Numbered from the stretch's first letter, positions 28,349 to 37,100 are shown. The stretch: DNA of 64,000 nucleotides from Blautia hansenii (GCF_013304445.1 NZ_JAAITA010000003.1:124001-188000); one strand, 5' to 3'. Translations and numbers: made by a program. The notes: generated from the letters alone by a model not told the origin.

Positions 28349-29323
28349 ATGAAAGAAATAGAAGAGTTGTCCGGACTTTTGGACCGGGAAGGAATCCAAA
28401 ACCTGGGAAAAGAGCTGGGACATGCCATACAGAAAAAATTAGAAAAAAGCGGAATTTATTTTCGGATTTTTGCCAGAGTAAAGGAGGCGGGTTCTGTCTG
28501 GCACAAGCTGGAGTGGAAGAAGCAGGAGTATCTGGAACGGGATAAGAAGCTGCAGGATATCGCGGGAATTCGGATTGTGCTGTATTATATGGACGATATT
28601 CCCATCTGTAAGGAACTGTTGAAAAGCACCTATTCTGTCATCGAAAAGGACTCCCACGAAGACATTCCAAAGGTAAATGAATTTAATCCCCTGCGTATGA
28701 ACTATGTGTGCCATATGCCGGAAGAATTTGTAAAGCGATTCCCGGAGGAGCTTTTTACCAATTACCGCATTGACAAGACCTTTGAAGTGCAGATTCGCAC
28801 CACCTTTTCCGAGGGTTGGCATGAGGTAGACCATGACGTGCGGTATAAGCACAAGGAAGAGTGGGCGCAGCACTATGAATTTTCCAGAGAACTGAATGGA
28901 ATTTATGCTACGCTGGAGGTATGTGACCGGAGTATGGTGAATCTTCTGGAGCGTTTGGCTTATCAGAATTATAAAAACAGGCAGATAGAAGCCATGATAC
29001 GGAATAAGTACCGCCTGCGTTTTGAGAATCCAAGGATTTCGGTGCCACTGCTGGAATTTCTTCAGAAGGATACGGAACTGGTGAAGCGAATCTACCGTTC
29101 TCCAAGGGAAATTCCCATGCGTTTCTTTGCCAGCAGTCTGTCCGAGGGGATTCCCCTGACGGTGGACAATCTGGTGCTTGTGTGCAATGAATTGTGCCTG
29201 GGACAAAAAGACCTCGAAGACCGCACTCCCATGCTCATACGGGAAAGAACAGGACAATGGCAGGAAAAGCAAAAAATTTCTATTAATATGAAGAAATCTG
29301 TTGACACAGAGTTCTACTTATAA
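28349..29323 (+). CDS. RelA/SpoT synthetase-domain protein
   Basis: 324 residues from the ATG at 28349 (GAGGAGAG upstream). Residues about 45-190 are a nucleotidyltransferase domain of the RelA/SpoT synthetase family, with RVKEAGSVWHK, DIAGIRIVLYY and the end motif FEVQIRTTFSEGWHEVDHDVRYKHK. There is no HD hydrolase, TGS or ACT domain, and about 120 C-terminal residues are unassigned. Longer than typical small alarmone synthetases (about 210-260). It may make (p)ppGpp or another pyrophosphorylated nucleotide. Its last codons carry the rplM promoter. Confidence 0.8.
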   Translation: MKEIEELSGLLDREGIQNLGKELGHAIQKKLEKSGIYFRIFARVKEAGSVWHKLEWKKQEYLERDKKLQDIAGIRIVLYYMDDIPICKELLKSTYSVIEKDSHEDIPKVNEFNPLRMNYVCHMPEEFVKRFPEELFTNYRIDKTFEVQIRTTFSEGWHEVDHDVRYKHKEEWAQHYEFSRELNGIYATLEVCDRSMVNLLERLAYQNYKNRQIEAMIRNKYRLRFENPRISVPLLEFLQKDTELVKRIYRSPREIPMRFFASSLSEGIPLTVDNLVLVCNELCLGQKDLEDRTPMLIRERTGQWQEKQKISINMKKSVDTEFYL

Positions 29324-29329
29324 TATAAT
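29301..29329 (+). promoter_or_regulatory. perfect consensus promoter of rplM-rpsI
   Basis: TTGACA (29301-29306), exactly 17 bases, TATAAT (29324-29329). The -35 and spacer lie in the last codons of the RelA/SpoT-domain gene, whose stop is 29321-29323. Confidence 0.88.
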
Positions 29330-29456
29330 AAACCAATGTGACGTGGATTGGAAATGCCTAGCCAAAAGCCCCGGTATGGTATGTTCAAAGGCGTCCTGTT
29401 TAATTGATTTATGATGATGAAAATATTCTATATTGTTGATAATAGGAGGTAAAACC
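29330..29456 (+). promoter_or_regulatory. rplM leader
   Basis: About 120 untranslated bases containing GCC/GGC-rich short complements (GCCTAGCCAAAAGCCCCGG, then GGCGTCC). Firmicutes commonly have an L13 leader RNA here. I cannot confirm a match to that family by eye. Confidence 0.35.
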
Positions 29457-29885
29457 ATGAACACTTATATGGCTAATCCGGATAAGATTGAAAGAAAATG
29501 GTATGTTGTTGATGCTGATGGACAGACATTAGGACGTCTTGCATCTGAAATTGCTAAAGTTTTAAGAGGAAAAAACAAACCTGTTTTCACACCTCACGTT
29601 GACACAGGTGATTATGTAATCGTAGTAAACGCTGAGAAAGTAAAAGTTACAGGCAAGAAGATGGATCAGAAGATTTACTACAACCACTCTGAATATGTTG
29701 GCGGTATGAAAGAAACAACATTAAAAGAGATGATGGATAAAAAACCTGAAAAAGTTATTGAGCTTGCTGTTAAAGGTATGCTTCCAAAAGGACCATTAGG
29801 AAGATCCATGATTAAAAAATTACATGTATACGCTGGACCAGAGCACAAAAATGCAGCTCAGAAACCAGAAGTATTAACATTTTAA
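29457..29885 (+). CDS. rplM: 50S ribosomal protein L13
   Basis: 142 residues from the ATG at 29457 after [35 protein letters not shown] and [12 protein letters not shown] are family signatures. An early 50S assembly protein. Co-transcribed with rpsI, 16 bases apart. Confidence 0.97.
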   Translation: MNTYMANPDKIERKWYVVDADGQTLGRLASEIAKVLRGKNKPVFTPHVDTGDYVIVVNAEKVKVTGKKMDQKIYYNHSEYVGGMKETTLKEMMDKKPEKVIELAVKGMLPKGPLGRSMIKKLHVYAGPEHKNAAQKPEVLTF

Positions 29886-29901
29886 TAGGAGGTAAATCAC
29901 A

Positions 29902-30294
29902 GTGGCTAGTACAAAATTCTATGGAACAGGAAGAAGAAAATCATCTGTAGCTCGTGTATACTTAGTACCAGGTACAGGTAAAATCACAATCAACAAAAGA
30001 GATATTGATGAATATTTTGGATTAGAAACATTAAAAGTTGTTGTTCGTCAGCCATTAACACTGACAGAAACAGCTGACAAATTCGATGTTTTAGTAAACG
30101 TTCATGGTGGTGGATTCACAGGACAGGCTGGTGCAATTCGTCATGGTATCTCCAGAGCATTACTGGAAGCTGACAGCGAATACAGACCTGCTTTAAAAGC
30201 AGCTGGATTCTTAACTCGTGACCCACGTATGAAAGAAAGAAAGAAATACGGTCTCAAGGCAGCTCGTCGCGCGCCTCAGTTCAGCAAGAGATAA
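29902..30294 (+). CDS. rpsI: 30S ribosomal protein S9
   Basis: 130 residues, GTG start after [42 protein letters not shown] and the universal C terminus QFSKR are present; the terminal Arg contacts P-site tRNA. The last 20 bases plus stop (30276-30295) act as the attachment site for a series of mobile elements downstream, each of which leaves this end of the gene intact. Confidence 0.97.
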   Translation: MASTKFYGTGRRKSSVARVYLVPGTGKITINKRDIDEYFGLETLKVVVRQPLTLTETADKFDVLVNVHGGGFTGQAGAIRHGISRALLEADSEYRPALKAAGFLTRDPRMKERKKYGLKAARRAPQFSKR

Positions 30295-30295
30295 T
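30284..30295 (+). repeat. left attachment core of element A (rpsI 3' end)
   Basis: GCAAGAGATAAT, the end and stop of rpsI, recurs exactly at 42638-42649 and 55413-55424, and with two changes at 54054-54065. Direct repetition around an integrase-bearing segment is the mark of site-specific integration. Confidence 0.75.
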
Positions 30296-30331
30296 TATTA
30301 TATCAAGAGAACATACAAAGAGAAGACTTAC

Positions 30332-30368
30332 AAACCCCGAAAAATCAAGGTTTTTCGGGGGTTTCTTT
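30332..30368 (+). terminator. rpsI terminator supplied by element A
   Basis: AAACCCCGAAAAA, six-base loop, TTTTTCGGGG then GTTTCTTTAT. It lies inside the element, yet has the same form as the hairpin at 42682-42713 that ended rpsI before element A arrived. Confidence 0.85.
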
Positions 30369-30419
30369 ATGTTTTAATAAATGTATAATTCTTGTGAAAA
30401 AGTACAAATTTCTATGCGT

Positions 30420-30451
30420 AGCCAACAAGCAGGAAACAGGCAACCAACAAT
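30420..30451. repeat. integrase arm-type sites, left end of element A
   Basis: Two copies of a CCAACAA motif (GCCAACAAG at 30421 and ACCAACAAT near 30443). The same pair occurs near the right end at 42580-42600. The stretch 30420-30438 is repeated exactly, inverted, at 32849-32867. Probable arm-binding sites of the tyrosine recombinase. Confidence 0.55.
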
Positions 30452-30495
30452 TCGGATTGAATAAAGAAAGGGTTTTCTGCAAGTGTTCCGTAACA

Positions 30496-30524
30496 CAGAA
30501 AAAAGAAGGTCATCACTGACCTTC
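30496..30524 (-). terminator. terminator of the leftward integrase operon
   Basis: GAAGGTCA (30505-30512) and TGACCTTC (30517-30524) form a perfect hairpin that overlaps the end of the RHH gene. On the minus strand a T run follows. Confidence 0.75.
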
Positions 30525-31079
30525 CTTCATATCTTTCCACATATGTCTTAATTCATTGACTGATTTGAATTCCCATACCTGACCATTCTTGAAGATGATT
30601 TTGTGGTCATCTATCCCTGCAATATCCTTGAAGTAGCACCTGCACACTTGCCACTTCAGAAGTTGTTCATATGTTTTTGAATCAAACCCACACATTTCTT
30701 CAGCTGTCCTGATGGGATGTGTTAATTGCATGATATGCCTTAATTCCTTTGTTGTCCTACATAGGATTTCATCAGAACCATCAGAATCATTGATGAATCC
30801 TTTCTTCAGTTTGATGTAATATCCTGTTGTTGGAAGATAGGATGCATTTTGAATCATAGGATGATATTTTTCTTTGACTTCCCATCTTTTCAACATTGAC
30901 ACCATATCATCTGATTTATGTTCTTTTTCAATGTCTGCCCTGATAAGTCTTGCAACATATTCATTCACACTGATTCCAATGATGGAACTGACTTTTTTCA
31001 ATCTGTCCTTTGTTCCAAGTGGAAGTGCTAATTCTAGCCTATCATATTTTGTGATTCTGTTCTTCTTTGTCTTTTCCAT
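30513..31079 (-). CDS. RHH-type DNA-binding protein of element A
   Basis: 188 residues. Residues about 12-60 look like a ribbon-helix-helix or Arc-like region (LELALPLGTKDRLKKVSSIIGISVNEYVARLI). The rest is unrecognised and ends WKDMKEGQ. It follows the integrase by 13 bases in the same unit, so it may regulate integration or excision. That role is inferred from position only. Confidence 0.65.
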   Translation of the reverse strand: MEKTKKNRITKYDRLELALPLGTKDRLKKVSSIIGISVNEYVARLIRADIEKEHKSDDMVSMLKRWEVKEKYHPMIQNASYLPTTGYYIKLKKGFINDSDGSDEILCRTTKELRHIMQLTHPIRTAEEMCGFDSKTYEQLLKWQVCRCYFKDIAGIDDHKIIFKNGQVWEFKSVNELRHMWKDMKEGQ

Positions 31080-31092
31080 TTATACCACCTTA

Positions 31093-32154
31093 TCAAATTT
31101 TGTTGATTGCATCAAGTAATTCTTCAATTTCAAAATGCGTATATACAGTTTCTGTGACACCTTGTCCTTTATGACCAACAATCTTCTTGATGATTCTTTC
31201 ATCAACCTTTTCAGAAGAAAGAAGACTGATGCAGGTGTGTCTTGTTTCATGTGGTGTATGCTTCATTCCCATCTGTTCCATCATTGGTGACCAATATGAA
31301 TCATAATAATTTCTATATGTGAAGTGTTTTCCTTCAGGTGTAGAAATTAAGTATTCACAATCATTCATATCCATCCATTCTTGAAAGAATGGAAGAACCT
31401 TGTCAGCAATAGGAACAGTTCTGATTCCTGCTTCAGTTTTTGCCTGAACTACTTTGAACCATTTTTCTTCAAGGTTTACATTTTCTTTCTTCAGGTCAAG
31501 CAGTTCCCCTATTCTGACACCTGTGTATATCATTATAAGGATGACTTTGATATATGGTGAAGAATCTTTCCACTTCCAAACTGTTTTGACTTGTGCCTTT
31601 GTGAATGGTTTCCTGTTGAATGAATTTGGATTTCCTGCCTGTGTAATATCAACATATCTGACCATGTCCCTTTTGTCCTGTGTGACTATTTCATGCATAA
31701 CAGCATAGTCATACATCAATCCCCATAGTATTTTTAATTTCTTCAGTGTTGGGGTGTTTTTGCCTGATTCATCAACAATCATTTGAAGATGGTCAAGTTT
31801 GATGTCTGTGACCTTCATGTGTTCAATTTTTCCACAAAGTCTGTATGATGCTTTATAACCTTTTACGTTAGAATCACTGACCTTTGGAAAATGAACATCA
31901 GACCATTTATCATATAATTCTGCAAAAGTCATTCTATCAAGATTTAGGTCATAAGGGTTTCTATTATAATCTGCAAGTGCAAGCATTGCTTCTTTTTGTG
32001 TTGCATATGTACCAACAACCTTTCTTTTCTGAATGACTTTTCCTGATTGCAAGTCAATGTCCCAACCTTCAGTGATTCTGACACACCAAGGTTTTCTTCT
32101 CTTTCCTGATAATTTATAAACTGAACCGTATCCATTTGGTTGACGCATAATCAT
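31093..32154 (-). CDS. tyrosine recombinase (integrase) of element A
   Basis: 353 residues from the ATG at 32154, preceded by AAAGGAAAGG; an upstream in-frame extension to 32223 is rejected. An N-terminal AP2-like arm-binding region (GYGSVYKLSGKRRKPWCVRI) and a SAM-like core-binding domain come first. The catalytic domain has Arg in YTGVRIGELL, Lys in AKTEAGIRTVP, HETRHT, GHKGQG and Tyr in VYTHF. Probably recombines the rpsI 3' end with the element's own core. Confidence 0.93.
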   Translation of the reverse strand: MIMRQPNGYGSVYKLSGKRRKPWCVRITEGWDIDLQSGKVIQKRKVVGTYATQKEAMLALADYNRNPYDLNLDRMTFAELYDKWSDVHFPKVSDSNVKGYKASYRLCGKIEHMKVTDIKLDHLQMIVDESGKNTPTLKKLKILWGLMYDYAVMHEIVTQDKRDMVRYVDITQAGNPNSFNRKPFTKAQVKTVWKWKDSSPYIKVILIMIYTGVRIGELLDLKKENVNLEEKWFKVVQAKTEAGIRTVPIADKVLPFFQEWMDMNDCEYLISTPEGKHFTYRNYYDSYWSPMMEQMGMKHTPHETRHTCISLLSSEKVDERIIKKIVGHKGQGVTETVYTHFEIEELLDAINKI

Positions 32155-32276
32155 TACCTTTCCTTTCTTGTGTAAAATAAAAGGTATGTGATATAATAAT
32201 CTTGTTAAAGGGGAATATATCACATTCCTTATTCAAGACCATGATGGATGGCAGTCCATTGTGGTCTTATTTCATA

Positions 32277-32759
32277 TTAGTTCCATTTTCCATTGACACC
32301 TGCAATTTCATCTAAAGCAGAATGAATTCTGCATATAGTACGAAATCTTGGTTTCTTGGTCAATCCCCTTCTCAGGTCGTTGACGGTGGATTTTCCAAGA
32401 CCTGCACATCTAGCAATAGTTTTATCAGTGACACCCAATTCTTTCTTTCTGTTGTTCAAATAGGTGTTGTCGTAGTTTAGGAAGAATCCCTGTCTGTCTG
32501 CATATACATTGAAAACATTTTTTACAATCTGAATGAAGTCTGCATAACCATTGAAGTTATGGCAATCAACACCTGTTTCAAGATGGTCAAGCCAATCCCT
32601 AACCATTGCAAGGTTTATTGAATCAGTAATTGTCACCTGAATCTGTTCCATATCATCAGTCATGATAAAGAATGTTGGTTTCATTTCCTTATCAGGTTTT
32701 ACACCCATATCAACAATAAGTCCTTTGTAGTTCCATAATGCTTTGAATCCTGTCTTCAT
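32277..32759 (-). CDS. HTH protein of element A
   Basis: 160 residues from the ATG at 32759 (AAAGGA ten bases upstream); in-frame ATGs further up (32843) are possible. The C-terminal region about 100-150 reads as a helix-turn-helix (LGVTDKTIARCAGLGKSTVNDLRRG). The N-terminal part is unassigned. Lies between the integrase and the repressor in the leftward unit. Confidence 0.65.
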   Translation of the reverse strand: MKTGFKALWNYKGLIVDMGVKPDKEMKPTFFIMTDDMEQIQVTITDSINLAMVRDWLDHLETGVDCHNFNGYADFIQIVKNVFNVYADRQGFFLNYDNTYLNNRKKELGVTDKTIARCAGLGKSTVNDLRRGLTKKPRFRTICRIHSALDEIAGVNGKWN

Positions 32760-32848
32760 AATAATTTCATCCTTTCTTGTTTTGAGTAACCACAGTTCTG
32801 AATCAGTTAGTTCCTGACCCTTGGATTTCCAAGGAAAAACCATGATTT

Positions 32849-32867
32849 TGTTTCCTGCTTGTTGGCT
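32849..32867 (-). repeat. inverted 19-bp copy of the left-end arm site
   Basis: The reverse complement of this stretch is identical to 30420-30438. It lies just upstream of the HTH gene's start, so the integrase might also bind here. Confidence 0.6.
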
Positions 32868-32885
32868 GTTGTTGTTAAAAAATAA

Positions 32886-32935
32886 AATAGACACCCATTC
32901 ATGCAGGTTCTATCTGCTTTGAATGGGTGTCTATT
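32886..32935 (-). terminator. terminator of the element A repressor gene
   Basis: 32886-32900 and 32921-32935 are a perfect 15-bp inverted repeat with an inner GCAG/CTGC stem. The minus strand continues into a T-rich run. It overlaps the stop codon of the repressor. Confidence 0.8.
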
Positions 32936-33308
32936 TATCTTTGTACTTCAGCATCAGCAAATCAATATATTCTGATGCTTTTTGTTTTCCATCAGGATTC
33001 AGGGAAAGGAAACTTCTGAAAATGTCAATGTCATCTTCATTATAGTCAGGAAGACTGTCCCACACTTGAACTTCGTTTGACAGTGACTCTGTATCAATGT
33101 AATCATCCCAGTTTAAATCAGGATTGATGATTGTTGGTGATACATTAAGACATTTAGCTATTTTCAAAACAGTTCCAACTCTAGGTTGTGTTTTTCCATA
33201 TTCAATGTCCTGAAGTCCTCTGACAGTCATTTCAATGTATGATGCAAGGTCTTTCTGTTTTATTCCTTTTTTCTTTCTGATGGTTTTGATATTGTCACCT
33301 ACTGTCAT
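32931..33308 (-). CDS. XRE-family repressor of element A
   Basis: 125 residues from the ATG at 33308. N-terminal HTH (NIKTIRKKKGIKQKDLASYIEMTVRGLQDIEYGKTQPRVGTVLKIA) typical of phage and island repressors. The acidic C-terminal half is short, with no peptidase Ser/Lys pair, so release would be by a partner protein rather than self-cleavage, as with PICI Stl. Divergent from the Cro-like gene. Confidence 0.82.
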   Translation of the reverse strand: MTVGDNIKTIRKKKGIKQKDLASYIEMTVRGLQDIEYGKTQPRVGTVLKIAKCLNVSPTIINPDLNWDDYIDTESLSNEVQVWDSLPDYNEDDIDIFRSFLSLNPDGKQKASEYIDLLMLKYKDK

Positions 33309-33446
33309 GTTATCACCACCATGTTCCCATTCTAACATATGCAGTGATAACTGTGAAGTATTTCTTCAGCAAGAATCTTTGATGCAGTCATGTTTTAGAA
33401 GTATATTGCTAACGAAGTGCGAAATAAATTCACAGTGCAATATCTA

Positions 33447-33475
33447 TTGAAAAACGAAGTAAAACGTGTTAAACT
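33447..33475 (+). promoter_or_regulatory. rightward promoter and operator region of element A
   Basis: TTGAAA (33447-33452), 17-bp spacer, TAAACT (33470-33475). The spacer and flanks are full of related boxes (ACGAAGT near 33414 and 33455, AACGTGTT, ACACGAATT, AACGTA, CACGTTGAAGTTCGTG), probably repressor sites. Confidence 0.55.
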
Positions 33476-33585
33476 ATAAAAAACACGAATTAAAACGTAT
33501 TTTCATTATTAGAATAGCACGTTGAAGTTCGTGTGTCAACTATTTAAGCTAAATTATTTAATTAAAAAGGAAAGGGTGAACAATT

Positions 33586-33795
33586 ATGAGAATTGACACA
33601 GAAAAACTTGATGTTTTGATTGCGAATAAGGGATTGATGTTGAAGGATGTTGCATCTGCTTCAGGAATCACAGAAAATTGCTTCAGAAATATCAGAACAG
33701 GGAAAGCAGTACCAAGACTTAGAACAATAGGAAGAATTGCTTCAGCACTTAATGTTAGTGTAAAGGATTTGATTATCAAGGATGGTGAAGACTAA
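33586..33795 (+). CDS. Cro-like small HTH protein of element A
   Basis: 69 residues, a single XRE helix-turn-helix (IANKGLMLKDVASASGITENCFRNIRTGKAVPRLRTIGRIASAL). First gene of the rightward unit, opposite the repressor. Its TAA shares a base with the next start. Ribosome site AAAGGAAAGGGTG. Confidence 0.82.
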   Translation: MRIDTEKLDVLIANKGLMLKDVASASGITENCFRNIRTGKAVPRLRTIGRIASALNVSVKDLIIKDGED

Positions 33796-35732
33796 TGGGT
33801 TGGAAAGGTAATAAAGAAGTATTCAAAGGATATGCAACAGGTGATGGAAAGAATCCAACCATGAAGGTCAAGGATGCAAAACTTCTTTCATGGGAACAGA
33901 TTGAAGGAAATCATTCCTTTGGTGCAATCCTGAACAAAGATTATGTGGACATTAGTTTTGACAGTGATGAACTGTCACAGAAGTTTTGGGATATGGCAGA
34001 ACAGAACAATTGGAATTGTCTGATTCTTGAAAACCCAAACAATGGACATATTCACAGTTATTGGAAAGACACCCATCACAGAATTGAAAAGGGTGGAAAG
34101 GACAAGAAACTTGCAGTTGGATTGATTGCTGACATTCATTCAGGTTCAACATACATTCCTTTGAAGGTGGATGGTGTGGACAGATTTCCACCATCCTTTG
34201 AACCTTCACAGGTGGATGAAGTCCCTGATGAACTTCTTCCTGTGAATACACAGATTGACCTGATGGACTTGTCAGAAGGTGATGGAAGGAATGACAGCTT
34301 GTTCAGATATATCTTGGTGCTTCAGGGTGCAGGGATGGAAGAAGATACCATCAGAAGGGTATTGAAAAATGCAAATGAATTTATTCTGTCGGATGCACTT
34401 AGTCAGGATGAATTAGATGTCATCTTGCGTGATGAAGCATTTGAAAAACCTGTGTTTTATAATGGAAAGACTTTCATGCATGACAAGTTTGGTGATTATA
34501 TGATGAAAAAACATTATATAAAAAGAATCAATGGTCAACTTCATTGTTATAGAGATGGAATTTATATGACAGGTGGAAAGTATATTGAAAATTTGATGAC
34601 TGATGAAATAAGAAATATTAAAGCTAACCAAAGGACAGAAGTTTTGAAATATATAGAAGTCAGAATTCCTGACAGTGAAGATGTTCTGATGCAGGAAAAT
34701 TTAATTGCATTCAGAAATGGAATTTTAAATATTAAGACAGATGAACTTCTTCCCTTCAGTCCTGAATACATTGTCACCAATAAAATTCCTTGGGACTACA
34801 ATCCTGAAGCATACAGTGAACTGTGTGATAAGACATTGGACAAAATCAGTTGCAATGATAAAGAAATCAGGGCATTGCTTGAAGAATGTGCAGGATATTG
34901 TCTGTATAGGAAGAATAAATTGCAAAAATCCTTTATTTTAACAGGTTCAGGAAGCAATGGTAAATCAACTTACTTGGAAGCATTGAAATGTATGCTTGGA
35001 AGACAGAACTATTCAGCACTTGACCTTGCTGAATTAGATGATAAGTTCAGCACTGTCATGTTGGCAGGAAAACTTGCAAACATTGGTGATGATATCAGTG
35101 ATGAATTCCTGAAGGGGAAAACACTTTCAGTATTTAAAAAAATTGTCAGTGCAAACGATATCAAAGCAGAAAACAAAGGTCAGGATGCATTTACATTCAA
35201 GCCATACACAAAACTGTTATTCAGTGCAAACAATATTCCAAGAATAAAAGTGCAAGGATTTGAAGCAATCAAAAGAAGAATTTTAATCATACCATTCAAT
35301 GCAAAGTTCAGCAAGGATGATGATGACTATAATCCTGATATTGAAGACGATTTAAAAACTTCATCATCAATGGAATATTTAATTTCCATTGCATTGAAGG
35401 GATTGAAAAGAGCATTGTATAACAAACAATTCACTGAAGCATCTAAGGTGAAGAATGAAGTGGAACAGTTTGAAAAAGACAATAATCCTATTCTTGGATG
35501 GTTGGAATCATTGGAAGAATCTGAAGATGATTTGATTTCTTATCTATGTAGAAATTCAGTTGCAGAATTGTATTTGCAATTTGAAATATTTTGTCAAAAT
35601 AATGGATTTGAAGTTGTAAAGAAAAAAACATTTTTGAATGATTTAAAGAAAAGATTCAATTTATACAGTGACAGAATGAAGACAATGGTGAATGGTCAAA
35701 GACCTACTATGTTATATCCTATTGCCATGTAA
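33795..35732 (+). CDS. P4-type primase/superfamily 3 helicase of element A
   Basis: 645 residues. The N-terminal about 230 residues resemble the primase-associated or bifunctional region of phage replication proteins. The C-terminal half is a D5-type helicase with Walker A ILTGSGSNGKST (about residue 385), an acidic B region GKLANIGDDIS, and the SF3 motif C area YTKLLFSANNIP, then RRILIIPF. Drives replication of the excised element, acting with the candidate origin directly downstream. Confidence 0.88.
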   Translation: MGWKGNKEVFKGYATGDGKNPTMKVKDAKLLSWEQIEGNHSFGAILNKDYVDISFDSDELSQKFWDMAEQNNWNCLILENPNNGHIHSYWKDTHHRIEKGGKDKKLAVGLIADIHSGSTYIPLKVDGVDRFPPSFEPSQVDEVPDELLPVNTQIDLMDLSEGDGRNDSLFRYILVLQGAGMEEDTIRRVLKNANEFILSDALSQDELDVILRDEAFEKPVFYNGKTFMHDKFGDYMMKKHYIKRINGQLHCYRDGIYMTGGKYIENLMTDEIRNIKANQRTEVLKYIEVRIPDSEDVLMQENLIAFRNGILNIKTDELLPFSPEYIVTNKIPWDYNPEAYSELCDKTLDKISCNDKEIRALLEECAGYCLYRKNKLQKSFILTGSGSNGKSTYLEALKCMLGRQNYSALDLAELDDKFSTVMLAGKLANIGDDISDEFLKGKTLSVFKKIVSANDIKAENKGQDAFTFKPYTKLLFSANNIPRIKVQGFEAIKRRILIIPFNAKFSKDDDDYNPDIEDDLKTSSSMEYLISIALKGLKRALYNKQFTEASKVKNEVEQFEKDNNPILGWLESLEESEDDLISYLCRNSVAELYLQFEIFCQNNGFEVVKKKTFLNDLKKRFNLYSDRMKTMVNGQRPTMLYPIAM

Positions 35733-35734
35733 TT

Positions 35735-35965
35735 ATGACACATGACACGACATGACACAAAAAGTATTTATATTACAACAATAAATAAGTATATATATAT
35801 ACATGAAATATTTATACTACTTTTTATATTATATAAAATATAAAAAGTAAGGAAATTTCTTGTCATGTGTCATATCGTGTCCTGATATATGAAAAACCTT
35901 GTAAAATCAAGGGTTTCAGAAGGACATGAAAAAGGACATAGGACAGGACACGAAAAAGGACATGA
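35735..35965. other. candidate replication origin of element A
   Basis: About 250 bases without a gene directly after the helicase gene. GACAYGA-type boxes recur at both ends. TGACACATGACA (35736-35747) is inverted at 35861-35872. An AT-only core holds the perfect 13-bp inverted repeat 35818-35830/35837-35849. On the right, (G)GACAYGAAAAA repeats run up to 35965. Iteron-like boxes around an AT-rich core next to the initiator gene fit an origin. Confidence 0.55.
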
Positions 35966-35985
35966 AGAATAGAAAGGGAAAAGTT

Positions 35986-36369
35986 ATGAATTTTTATGAA
36001 GATATTAAAACAATTATGCAGATGAAAGATTTGAAATCAGTTGCTTGGAAAGTCACAGGTGAAAATCCTGCATTTGAATGTGAAAGAGTGCAAGTAAGAT
36101 TTGAAGATGTGGAAGGGTCTGTATATGAATTAGTTATTCATGATGAAAGAACCATGTATAAAAAGTATAGAAATCAAGAAGAAGTGATTTTAAATGTTGC
36201 ATTTTGTCATTTTGGAATCATTCCATCAGGTGAATGGATAGGCATAACAACAGAGATTGAAACAATGGTGAATATGTGCAGGGAAAAAGCAAAATATGAT
36301 GGAACATTCTTTGTGAATGAAGAAAGATGCATTTGGAATGAATTTGAAGTTCCTGTTCATGTATTTTGA
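35986..36369 (+). CDS. hypothetical protein of element A
   Basis: 127 residues from the ATG at 35986, chosen because AAAGGG lies seven bases upstream; an ATG at 35926 would put the origin-like repeats inside the protein. Mostly polar, no motif recognised. Follows the helicase and origin region, so a replication accessory role is possible. Confidence 0.65.
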   Translation: MNFYEDIKTIMQMKDLKSVAWKVTGENPAFECERVQVRFEDVEGSVYELVIHDERTMYKKYRNQEEVILNVAFCHFGIIPSGEWIGITTEIETMVNMCREKAKYDGTFFVNEERCIWNEFEVPVHVF

Positions 36370-36426
36370 TTTACCATGCAGATTCATGATATTTAGGGTT
36401 TTTGACTATATAAGGAAGGGAAAGAA

Positions 36427-37062
36427 ATGTATTGTATAGATGAATCGGTTTTGAAGATGATTCCTTCAGATTCAATGTCATGCAATTTCAAGGTGGAAGG
36501 AAGAAGACACACTGTGATGCTTGAAGTGGTAAAAGTTGGATATGGGGACAGAAGATATTTTGTCTGTCCCTGCTGTGGAAAGAAAAGAACTATCCTATAT
36601 TATATCAACCATGGATTCAAGTGCAGGGATTGTGGTCACTTCAATCCATACAAGAAGATACAGAATGGAACAAAGGGTGGAAGTTCTGAAATTCAATACA
36701 GAATGGAAAGGTATGCGAAAAAGAATAATATTGAAATTGTCAGATTTCCATTCAATTATATGGACTACATTCAGGATGAAAGACTGATGAAGAAAGGAAA
36801 GGATTCATTCCGAATGAAGTTGAAGGTCTTGCAGGCATTGGAAAACATGAGATTCCAAACCATTATGATGAAGAAGACATTCAGCAATCAAGCAATTAGG
36901 AAAGTAATCAGTGAAAAGCATCCAATACTTCAGAAAGTATCATTGAAGGATATGACCATGATTTGGTATGATTGGGAATCTGATTCAGGGAAAGGATTCA
37001 CCATTCCTGCATCACATAATAGGGTCAGTCAATTGACAAAAGATGCAATGAAAGGGATATAA
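36427..37062 (+). CDS. zinc-ribbon hypothetical protein of element A
   Basis: 211 residues. A Cys4 knuckle (CPCCGKK near residue 48 and CRDCGHF near residue 71) suggests zinc and perhaps nucleic acid binding. The basic C-terminal half is unassigned. Similar small zinc proteins are common in phage early regions. Function unknown. Confidence 0.7.
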   Translation: MYCIDESVLKMIPSDSMSCNFKVEGRRHTVMLEVVKVGYGDRRYFVCPCCGKKRTILYYINHGFKCRDCGHFNPYKKIQNGTKGGSSEIQYRMERYAKKNNIEIVRFPFNYMDYIQDERLMKKGKDSFRMKLKVLQALENMRFQTIMMKKTFSNQAIRKVISEKHPILQKVSLKDMTMIWYDWESDSGKGFTIPASHNRVSQLTKDAMKGI

Positions 37063-37100
37063 CCAACACACAGAATATAAAATAGGAAGGAAATAATAAG

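Noticed and set aside
28439-29272. 277-residue minus-strand ORF
   Set aside because: Antisense of the RelA/SpoT-domain gene, which has all expected motifs.
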